Assembly (NCBI GenBank): GCA_937990205.1
Contig: CALKRO010000078.1
Coordinates: 1 to 5,955, forward strand
Length of the DNA stretch: 5,955 bases
Origin: an uncultured Candidatus Saccharibacteria bacterium
GTDB taxonomy: Bacteria; Patescibacteriota; Saccharimonadia; Saccharimonadales; Saccharimonadaceae
Direction of reading: 5' to 3'
Shown: positions 1 through 3,904 of the stretch, piece after piece
Numbering within the stretch: position 1 is the stretch's first letter
Layout: each line of letters starts with the position of its first letter
Notes under the pieces: generated by a model
Told to the model about the DNA's origin: nothing
Seen by the model: the letters and a program-made list of their open reading frames with translations, nothing else
Databases searched by the model: none
Translations under genes and position numbers: made by a program

Positions 1-306
1 ATTTCTGGCTACCCAATCGCGAATTTCAGATTCAGAGAAGACATCGGCGAGAGAAATCATACGGGAAGCGTGCGTGACTTTTTGGAATTTATCCAGAGGT
101 TTACCGGCGACGCGCTGGGTTGGTGAATCAGGAGTGATAAACTCTGGATATTGCTCCTCTAATTGACTGAGCTCGTGCTTCAAAGAGTCGGCGGCAGCTT
201 CCGACATAATCGACTCGTCTAGGACGTGATAATGATAGCGGTAATCGTTGATTAATTCTTTTAGTTTTTCAATGCGAGCCTTGGCGGCGGTTTTTTCATT
301 ATTCAT
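1..306 (-). CDS. ligA: NAD-dependent DNA ligase LigA, N-terminal 102 residues (gene continues past the left edge)
   Basis: LigA seals nicks in duplex DNA using NAD+ during replication and repair. Only domain Ia (NMN-binding) and the start of the adenylation domain are visible. Recognisable landmarks, in order, are a Tyr-His pair (YHVLD, about residues 26-30), the block TPDSPTQRVAGKPL (about 58-71), and MISLADVFSE (about 83-92), which corresponds to the familiar MLSLDNAF of LigA. The ATG start follows the preceding gene's stop codon after one base, so translation is probably coupled. The only upstream ribosome-site candidate is a weak GGAA inside that gene's end. A TATAAT lies at 332-337 on this strand but has a poor -35 and is coding sequence, so I do not call it a promoter. 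Oddity: in the usual DAEYD motif this protein reads EAAAD, so two residues that contact NMN in E. coli LigA (Asp32, Tyr35) become Glu and Ala. Family assignment is very secure. Confidence 0.96.
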   Translation of the reverse strand, partial: MNNEKTAAKARIEKLKELINDYRYHYHVLDESIMSEAAADSLKHELSQLEEQYPEFITPDSPTQRVAGKPLDKFQKVTHASRMISLADVFSESEIRDWVARN

Positions 307-307
307 T

Positions 308-1465
308 TTAGAGTTCCAGTTTAGCATCATCATTATAATCGAGAAGAGCGCGATAAAAGAGGTAAAAATAAATCGAAAGATAAATAAAGATAAAGACCGT
401 GATGGTGAGTTGAATGATAGCTACAAACGGAATTTTACTCTCGGCCAGCCAGGCGAATTGAGCTTTCAATGCCCCATCAAGAATAATGGCTGGTAGAAGC
501 AGTAATAGATAAAGCAAGGAAATAATGATAATGAGGTAGAAAACCCGAATTAAGAAGCGGATGCGGCGCCCCATAATGAGATTTTTGGCCATACGCACGG
601 CGGTCAGAGGGTAAAGTCCTGGCGCCGAAACTACAATGATCGCAAAGAAGCTACTGGATAAGAGATAGAGACTGAGCGTAATCATCAGTGCGGCAAACAT
701 AAAGAAAAGCAAGGCATAGAATGGCGTAGAGAGAAATTCAGTGGTGAGAGCGACTTGAAAAACTATAATCGTAAGCATAATCGGTACGGCCTCGAGAAAA
801 ATAATTAGACCAACCACCAGAGTTGAAACTAGAGGTGATAAGGCACTATAGAAGCCGTCGCGCATCTTGATTTCCTGGTGACCAGCAAGGAGGTGGCGCG
901 CCAAATAGATAGTGACTAACCAGATAATAGTAAATAGAAGCACCGCGATGACGACCTGCGCATCATTCATGGTGGTGAGACCACCAGTGGAAATAATACC
1001 TAGCAAAGTGAGTCCCGCTTTACCGACGGTACCGATTTTACCATCCGCCACATCCTTATTAGTTTGCTCGACGTTTGCCTTGACGTCGGCAAGGGTGTTT
1101 TCCGACATGGCGCCAATGAGAAAAATATAGAGGCCGACAAAAATTAAAAGAAGGGGTAGAAAGATTTTCCAGAATTTGAAAAACATTTTAAAGGCAGCAC
1201 TAGCTTGACTGGTTAAACTCGGGAGCTCGGTTTTACGCTGATAATCTTCGTAATAGGAACGCTTAAAGGAGCGATGAAGCCGCACTTCATCCTGCTTCTT
1301 GATTAGCTGTTTCTTTTCGCGTGCAAGTTGCTTTTTTTGTTTTTGCTCCTGTTTTTGGAGTTTTTTCTGCTGCCTTTCAGCTTGGCGCTGCACATGCTTT
1401 GAAACCAGATTTTTTTCATCAGAGACTGGCTCAGATGCTACTGATTTAGCTTTAGATTTTTTCAT
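308..1465 (-). CDS. Polytopic membrane protein with a basic, coiled-coil-like N-terminus; function unknown
   Basis: I do not recognise this 385-residue protein. Residues 1-80 are cytoplasmic-looking and strongly charged: residues 27-60 are almost all Lys, Gln, Arg and Glu and probably form a helix or coiled coil. From about residue 97 the protein is mostly hydrophobic, with likely membrane segments near 98-120, 147-163, 169-190, 208-236, 246-280 (one long or two short), 303-330 and 345-372. A short soluble stretch with an acidic-polar character lies at 121-145. A motif reading GRRIRFLIR (299-307) precedes a membrane helix, an arrangement seen in some uncharacterised polytopic families, but this is only an impression. 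The ATG overlaps the last base of the htpX stop codon (TAATG), with AAGGA nine bases upstream, so coupling to htpX is likely. Its place between htpX and ligA suggests an envelope role, but nothing in the sequence shows a catalytic site. Confidence 0.85.
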   Translation of the reverse strand: MKKSKAKSVASEPVSDEKNLVSKHVQRQAERQQKKLQKQEQKQKKQLAREKKQLIKKQDEVRLHRSFKRSYYEDYQRKTELPSLTSQASAAFKMFFKFWKIFLPLLLIFVGLYIFLIGAMSENTLADVKANVEQTNKDVADGKIGTVGKAGLTLLGIISTGGLTTMNDAQVVIAVLLFTIIWLVTIYLARHLLAGHQEIKMRDGFYSALSPLVSTLVVGLIIFLEAVPIMLTIIVFQVALTTEFLSTPFYALLFFMFAALMITLSLYLLSSSFFAIIVVSAPGLYPLTAVRMAKNLIMGRRIRFLIRVFYLIIIISLLYLLLLLPAIILDGALKAQFAWLAESKIPFVAIIQLTITVFIFIYLSIYFYLFYRALLDYNDDAKLEL

Positions 1466-2340
1466 TAAATATTATCCTTCGCGCGTTCGAGACGTTCAAT
1501 ACGTTTTTCAATTGGTGGGTGAGTGCGGAAAAGTGAGTTGGTGCGACGCTTCTTGAGTGGATTATTGATAAACATTGCCTCAGTAGCGGTATTTTGACGA
1601 CGCATTGGTTGACCATGTTCATCCAGTTTCTTCAAGGCACTAATCAAACCATCTGGATAATGAGTAATTTCGGCGGCCGACATATCGGCAAGATATTCTC
1701 GTTCACGCGAAATCGCCATCTGAGCAATCGTGGCCACTAGGGGTGCCAAAATCGAAGTAAAAAGCAGTGCGATCACCCCGACTGGACTGTCCTGTTCATC
1801 TCGACGATTAGTATAAGAAATCATGCGAAGACCAATATCGGCAACGTAACCCACTACACTAACCAAGGCGAAAGCTACCAAGGAAACACGAATATCGTAA
1901 TTCTTAATATGAGAAATTTCGTGAGCTAGGACCCCGGTAAGCTCGTCCTTATCCATGATATTTAGCAAACCAGTGGTTACCGCAACCTTGGCATGTGCGG
2001 GATCGAGCCCAGTAGCAAAGGCATTTGGGGCGGGATCATCAATCACGTAAATTTCTGGCATCGGCAGACCTGTAGTGATGGTGAGATTTTCGACAATATT
2101 ATAAAGAGAACGGTAATCTTTTTTAGCGATAGGATGAGCACCAGTCATCGCCATAGCCATACTAGAAGACAAAAAGACCATGATACTGGCATAAATAATG
2201 GCAGAAACTAAAGTAAAAATAAAAATACTATTATCGCCGTAAACAGCCGCAAAAAGTGCCCCGATAAAACCAACAAAACCGACGAAGCCGGTAAGAATTA
2301 AAACGGTATTTCTTTTGTTAGCTGCAATCTGAGAATACAT
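1465..2340 (-). CDS. htpX: HtpX-like M48 family zinc metalloprotease, membrane-bound
   Basis: HtpX proteases are integral membrane enzymes that cleave misfolded membrane proteins with a cytoplasmic zinc site. The 291-residue protein has the expected length (E. coli HtpX has 293). Two N-terminal membrane segments lie at about 11-33 and 38-64. The zinc site is HEISH (His140, Glu141, His144), with the third ligand Glu215 in REREYLAD. Two further membrane segments (about 151-173 and 186-210) lie between these, as in the family. The C-terminus has the typical THPPIEKRIERL block (about 273-284). I chose ATG 2340 because it has AAAGGG just upstream (2344-2349, spacing only 3) and gives the family's usual N-terminus. 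A longer frame from GTG 2376 would start inside a perfect hairpin and add 12 unlike-family residues. It is the second gene after lemA, a pairing common in bacteria. It ends TAA and overlaps the next gene by one base. Confidence 0.96.
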   Translation of the reverse strand: MYSQIAANKRNTVLILTGFVGFVGFIGALFAAVYGDNSIFIFTLVSAIIYASIMVFLSSSMAMAMTGAHPIAKKDYRSLYNIVENLTITTGLPMPEIYVIDDPAPNAFATGLDPAHAKVAVTTGLLNIMDKDELTGVLAHEISHIKNYDIRVSLVAFALVSVVGYVADIGLRMISYTNRRDEQDSPVGVIALLFTSILAPLVATIAQMAISREREYLADMSAAEITHYPDGLISALKKLDEHGQPMRRQNTATEAMFINNPLKKRRTNSLFRTHPPIEKRIERLERAKDNI

Positions 2341-2357
2341 ATTCCCTTTCTGACAAG

Positions 2358-2381
2358 ATCCAGTGGGTTGCCCCACTGGAT
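2358..2381 (-). promoter_or_regulatory. Perfect 10-bp hairpin with GCAA tetraloop in the lemA-htpX gap
   Basis: On the transcribed (minus) strand the arms AUCCAGUGGG and CCCACUGGAU are fully complementary and enclose GCAA, a GNRA tetraloop. On the plus strand the loop would be UUGC, so the structure is best as RNA from this operon. No U-run follows: the next bases are CUUGUCAGAAAGGG, leading into the htpX ribosome site. It is therefore not a normal intrinsic terminator. It ends 17 bases before the htpX ATG and leaves the ribosome site unpaired. Likely roles are mRNA processing or stabilisation, or a pause; this is inference. Confidence 0.75.
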
Positions 2382-2403
2382 ATTAATTTGTCGTATTAAT
2401 TGA

Positions 2404-2979
2404 TTAGAAAGAAACTTTTGGAGCTTCTTGAATCTTGGCGTTTTCCTCTTCGGAAACATTGTAGAATTCACGAGACTTGTAACCGAACATACCAGCAAAG
2501 ATGTTAGCTGGGAAGCGCACGATAAATTCGTTATATTGGCGAACTGCACCATTGTAGTAGCGGCGAGAAGCTTGAATTTTATCTTCAGTATCTTCGAGTT
2601 GATCTTGCAAACGGATGAAGTTTTCGTTAGCCTTTAACTCTGGGTAGCTTTCCGCAAGAGCGAAGATGTGGCTGAGGGCTGATTTCATTTCTTTTTCGGC
2701 GCCAGCAACTTCAGCTGGGGTAGAAGCGGTGAGGACGCTAGAACGAGCTTTCACGACAGCTTCGAGGGTTTCACTTTCGTGTTTAGTATAACCCTTAACG
2801 GTTTCGATAAGGTTTGGAATGAGATCGGCGCGGCGCTTCAATTGGACAAGAATGTCTGAGAAAGCATTATCGACGCGAACCTTGACGGTGACTACGTGGT
2901 TGTAAACAAAAATTGCATAGAGGGCAACTAGGATTACAACTGCGATGACACCGATTAAAATCATTTGTAGTGTGTTCAT
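2404..2979 (-). CDS. lemA: LemA family membrane-anchored protein
   Basis: LemA proteins have one N-terminal membrane helix followed by a long helical domain. Their molecular role is poorly defined, though they are often encoded next to HtpX-type proteases. This 191-residue product has a membrane segment at about 5-27, then the family blocks: VDNAFSDILVQLKRRADLIPN (about 37-57; typical form NxxQRRxDLIPNLV), TVKGYTKHE (about 60-68), YPELKANENFIRLQ (about 112-125) and a YYNGAVRQYN / FPANIFAGMFGY stretch toward the end. I chose ATG 2979 over an upstream in-frame ATG at 3045 because AAGGAG (2984-2989) lies four bases upstream and the membrane helix then begins at residue 5, as usual; the longer frame would also run through the promoter. 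It is the first gene of the lemA-htpX-membrane protein-ligA operon and ends in TAA 63 bases before htpX. Confidence 0.96.
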   Translation of the reverse strand: MNTLQMILIGVIAVVILVALYAIFVYNHVVTVKVRVDNAFSDILVQLKRRADLIPNLIETVKGYTKHESETLEAVVKARSSVLTASTPAEVAGAEKEMKSALSHIFALAESYPELKANENFIRLQDQLEDTEDKIQASRRYYNGAVRQYNEFIVRFPANIFAGMFGYKSREFYNVSEEENAKIQEAPKVSF

Positions 2980-3001
2980 TTTACTCCTTGTTAATACTTT
3001 A

Positions 3002-3029
3002 ATTATATCAGAAATTGGAAAAGTGGTAA
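3002..3029 (-). promoter_or_regulatory. Promoter of the lemA operon
   Basis: On the minus strand a perfect -10 TATAAT (3002-3007) is preceded by 16 bases and a partial -35 TTACCA (3024-3029, four of six consensus bases). Transcription would start near 2995, giving a leader of about 15 bases that carries AAGGAG before the lemA ATG. It lies directly downstream of the tRNA-Gly terminator, so the operon is probably independent of the tRNA genes. Confidence 0.7.
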
Positions 3030-3047
3030 GCTTTTTGAGACACAAAA

Positions 3048-3081
3048 TATCCCCACTAAAAGGGGGGTTTTAGTGGGGATA
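3048..3081 (-). terminator. Hairpin terminator after tRNA-Gly
   Basis: A perfect 14-bp inverted repeat (TATCCCCACTAAAA and its complement) encloses a loop of six C residues on the minus strand. It starts three bases after the CCA end of tRNA-Gly. The right flank on the minus strand reads ATATTTTGTG, a modest U-run, while the plus-strand flank has none, so it acts on minus-strand transcription. Confidence 0.75.
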
Positions 3082-3084
3082 AAT

Positions 3085-3161
3085 TGGTGCGAGCTAAGAG
3101 ACTCTAACTCTCGACCTCTTCCTTGGCAAGGAAGCGCTCTAAACAACTGAGCTAAGCTCGC
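3085..3161 (-). tRNA. tRNA-Gly(GCC) with unusual elbow
   Basis: The 77-nt gene folds as a complete cloverleaf: acceptor GCGAGCT/AGCTCGC, D stem GCTC/GAGC, anticodon stem CTTCC/GGAAG with loop TTGCCAA (anticodon GCC), variable loop AGGTC, T stem GAGAG/CTCTT, A73 and encoded CCA. It decodes GGC and GGU. The oddity is in the tertiary elbow. The D loop AGTTGTTTA has U at position 19 where almost all tRNAs have G, and the T loop TTAGAGT has A at 56 where they have C. The normal G19-C56 pair thus becomes a complementary U19-A56 pair. G18, U55, the U54-A58 pair and G15-C48 are kept. The coordinated change argues for a working tRNA rather than decay. Confidence 0.93.
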
Positions 3162-3173
3162 ATGCTATTTTTA

Positions 3174-3201
3174 ATTTTACCGAAATATGACATAAAGTCA
3201 A
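3174..3201 (-). promoter_or_regulatory. Promoter of tRNA-Gly
   Basis: The minus strand has TTGACT (3196-3201, five of six -35 bases), a 16-base spacer and TAAAAT (3174-3179). The predicted start near 3167 leaves a 5' leader of about six bases before the mature tRNA. Confidence 0.65.
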
Positions 3202-3220
3202 GTATTTAGGAAAAATTTGT

Positions 3221-3305
3221 TGGTGCCCGAAATGGGACTTGAACCCATATGGATTTCTCCATTCGATTTTAAGTCGAACGCGTATACCAATTCCGCCATT
3301 CGGGC
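3221..3305 (-). tRNA. tRNA-Leu(UAA)
   Basis: This is an 85-nt class II tRNA. The acceptor is GCCCGAA/TTCGGGC with A73 and encoded CCA. The D stem has three pairs (GCG/CGC), the anticodon stem is TTCGA/TCGAA with loop CTTAAAA (anticodon TAA), the long variable arm folds as TGGA-GAAA-TCCA, and the T arm is ATGGG-TTCAAGT-CCCAT. G18-G19 and the T loop are canonical, in contrast to the neighbouring tRNA-Gly. It decodes UUA (and UUG by wobble). Confidence 0.96.
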
Positions 3306-3313
3306 TTAGAGAT

Positions 3314-3319
3314 ATTATA
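3314..3319 (-). promoter_or_regulatory. -10 element of tRNA-Leu
   Basis: The minus strand has a perfect TATAAT followed by ATCTCTA and then the tRNA 5' end. The start site is predicted near 3307, only about two bases before mature base 1. No good -35 is visible at 16-18 bases. The ten bases AATATCTCTA next to this box recur exactly before tRNA-Cys. Confidence 0.6.
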
Positions 3320-3325
3320 CTACCA

Positions 3326-3363
3326 AAGTAGCGGCTTTTTCTAAAAAATTACCGCATCTACTT
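3326..3363 (-). repeat. Imperfect inverted repeat between tRNA-Cys and tRNA-Leu
   Basis: On the minus strand AAGTA-GAT-GCGG pairs with CCGC-TACTT, leaving a three-base bulge, and the loop itself contains T6 and A5 runs that can pair. It lies just after tRNA-Cys and ends shortly before the tRNA-Leu -10 box. It may be a weak terminator or processing site for tRNA-Cys, but no U-run follows the outer stem, so the role is uncertain. Confidence 0.3.
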
Positions 3364-3371
3364 CGATAAAT

Positions 3372-3445
3372 TGGAGGCACCGACCGGAATTGAACCGGTG
3401 TACACGGTTTTGCAGACCGCTGCGTAACCACTCCGCCACAGTGCC
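3372..3445 (-). tRNA. tRNA-Cys(GCA)
   Basis: The 74-nt gene has acceptor GGCACTG/CGGTGCC (one G-U pair), discriminator U73 as required for cysteine, and encoded CCA. The anticodon stem is GCGGT/ACCGT with loop CTGCAAA (anticodon GCA), and the T arm is ACCGG-TTCAATT-CCGGT. The D stem has three pairs plus a G13-A22 mismatch; a mismatch at this position also occurs in other tRNA-Cys. It decodes UGC and UGU. Confidence 0.95.
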
Positions 3446-3453
3446 ATAGAGAT

Positions 3454-3462
3454 ATTTTAGCA
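3454..3462 (-). promoter_or_regulatory. Extended -10 promoter of tRNA-Cys
   Basis: The minus strand reads TGCTAAAAT, an extended -10 (TGN plus TAAAAT at 3454-3459). No good -35 is visible. The predicted start near 3447 leaves a leader of about two bases. It lies just downstream of the candidate small RNA's terminator, so tRNA-Cys is probably transcribed separately. Confidence 0.5.
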
Positions 3463-3471
3463 TAGACTAAT

Positions 3472-3503
3472 AAAAAATACACCAAACTCCCGAGGTGTAT
3501 TTT
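3472..3503 (-). terminator. Intrinsic terminator of the candidate small RNA
   Basis: A perfect 10-bp stem (3474-3483 with 3494-3503; AAAATACACC and its complement) encloses a ten-base loop. On the minus strand the 3' arm runs into six U residues (3477-3472), the classic form. On the plus strand only TTTT-A-TTT follows, so weak bidirectional action is possible. No gene ends here other than the proposed RNA upstream. Confidence 0.7.
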
Positions 3504-3547
3504 ATTTACAATATAGACATTAACTTCACACTCAACCTCCGAGGTGT
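3479..3547 (-). repeat. Two diverged 20-base hairpin repeats
   Basis: Units at 3479-3498 and 3528-3547 lie 49 bases apart and share 16 of 20 bases. They differ at positions 5, 6, 10 and 11, and the last nine (plus-strand CCGAGGTGT) are identical. Each can fold on its own. One serves as the terminator core and the other as the middle hairpin of the candidate small RNA. Confidence 0.6.
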
Positions 3548-3597
3548 TTTGTCTTCGAATTCAGACGTCTCTCAACTTCGCCCGAATTCTTATTTCT

Positions 3598-3625
3598 ATG
3601 ATATCATGCTTTTGCTTGTCGTCAA
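3598..3625 (-). promoter_or_regulatory. Promoter of the candidate small RNA, with overlapping palindrome
   Basis: The minus strand reads TTGACG (3620-3625, five of six -35 bases), 16 bases, then TATCAT (3598-3603) preceded by TGA, an extended -10. The start is predicted near 3591. The -35 lies within GTCAATGTTGAC (3621-3632), a five-base inverted repeat with a two-base centre. Its half AACATTGAC recurs at 3655-3663, so a repressor or activator site here is possible. Confidence 0.5.
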
Positions 3626-3724
3626 CATTGACTTTTGAGATTTTTAATGTTTTTAACATTGACATTTTAGAGTTGCAAAAATGATATTTTATATTTTAAT
3701 TTAGATTAACTTGTGAGATTTTGT

Positions 3725-3772
3725 TGTTCGGTTTCTTATATTCGTGTTCGGTTTTAGAATTTTGTTCGGTTT
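3725..3772 (+). repeat. Three direct copies of TGTTCGGTTT
   Basis: Exact copies lie at 3725-3734, 3745-3754 and 3763-3772, with start-to-start steps of 20 and 18 bases, near two helical turns. The intervening bases differ. The CGG core stands out in an AT-rich tract. The layout suits a protein binding site array, but no partner gene is identifiable. Confidence 0.8.
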
Positions 3773-3801
3773 TACCTCTGTTATTTGTTTGTGTATTTTT
3801 C

Positions 3802-3830
3802 AGGAAATTAAAGCGTGTCTTTGTTTTCCT
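3802..3830 (+). terminator. Possible plus-strand terminator hairpin
   Basis: AGGAAA-TT-AAAG, loop CGTGT, then CTTT-GT-TTTCCT fold with one U-U mismatch and one U-G pair on the plus strand; the minus strand would have A-A and A-C mismatches. T5 follows after three bases. It would end a plus-strand transcript from the AT-rich tract, convergent with hisS, but no such transcript is otherwise supported. Confidence 0.3.
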
Positions 3831-3856
3831 TAGTTTTTAGCTTTGACTTTTTCTAT

Positions 3857-3886
3857 AAAAAATAGCCACTTGAGCGACTATTTTTT
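3857..3886 (-). terminator. Intrinsic terminator of hisS
   Basis: On the minus strand AAAAAATAGTCGC pairs with GTGGCTATTTTTT around a UCAA loop, giving 13 pairs with two G-U wobbles and ending in six U residues. The same pairs would be A-C mismatches on the plus strand, so orientation is clear. It lies 18 bases beyond the hisS stop codon. Confidence 0.85.
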
Positions 3887-3904
3887 GAAGAAATTTATTA
3901 AATT

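Larger units (their letters stand above)
3472..3591 (-). ncRNA. Candidate small RNA of about 120 nt with three hairpins
   Basis: A promoter at 3598-3625 and a terminator at 3472-3503 bracket this stretch on the minus strand, and no convincing ORF fits between them. Hairpin 1 (3557-3589) is an 11-bp stem GAATTCGGGCG/CGTCTGAATTC with an 11-base loop. Two of its pairs are G-U on the minus strand and would be A-C mismatches on the plus strand, which supports minus-strand transcription. Hairpin 2 (3528-3547) and the terminator hairpin are 16/20 identical to each other and both show purine-rich loops (GGAGG and GGGAG), which resemble a Shine-Dalgarno sequence or could pair with C-rich targets. I do not match it to 6S, tmRNA, SRP RNA, RNase P RNA or a T-box leader. 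Function unknown; the RNA itself is a prediction. Confidence 0.45.
3626..3856. other. AT-rich intergenic tract without a recognisable gene
   Basis: This tract between the candidate small RNA promoter and the hisS terminator is strongly T-rich on the plus strand and holds no ORF I would defend. It contains a perfect TTGACA at 3659-3664 on the plus strand without a good -10, the short inverted repeat AATGTT-TTT-AACATT, three copies of TGTTCGGTTT, and a plus-strand hairpin at 3802-3830. No DnaA boxes were seen. Confidence 0.6.

Noticed and set aside
332..337. TATAAT on the minus strand before ligA as an internal promoter
   Set aside because: It is coding sequence (Asp-Tyr-Asn-Asp-Asp) and has no credible -35.
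1299..1556. Plus-strand Cys/Phe-rich ORF
   Set aside because: It is the antisense reading of the Lys/Gln-rich segment of the membrane protein and the end of htpX, with no initiation signal or family match.
2341..2376. Upstream GTG start for htpX adding 12 residues
   Set aside because: It starts inside the hairpin arm with no ribosome site, and the added residues do not fit the family N-terminus.
2980..3045. Upstream ATG for lemA adding 22 residues
   Set aside because: The extension would be encoded by the promoter region, and the ATG at 2979 has an AAGGAG site and the normal family start.
3474..3625. Riboswitch, T-box, 6S, tmRNA or SRP RNA
   Set aside because: No diagnostic conserved cores were recognised, and the element does not lead into a protein gene.
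3561..3665. Minus-strand 34-codon ORF (ATG 3665 to TGA 3561), Lys/Asp/Ile-rich
   Set aside because: It has no ribosome site, ends in TGA unlike the complete genes here, and runs through the predicted small RNA promoter and first hairpin. The AACTCTAAAATG before it also occurs before ligA, but that is probably chance.
3600..3860. Replication origin
   Set aside because: The AT-richness and repeats are suggestive, but no DnaA boxes, dnaA/dnaN or rep gene are visible.
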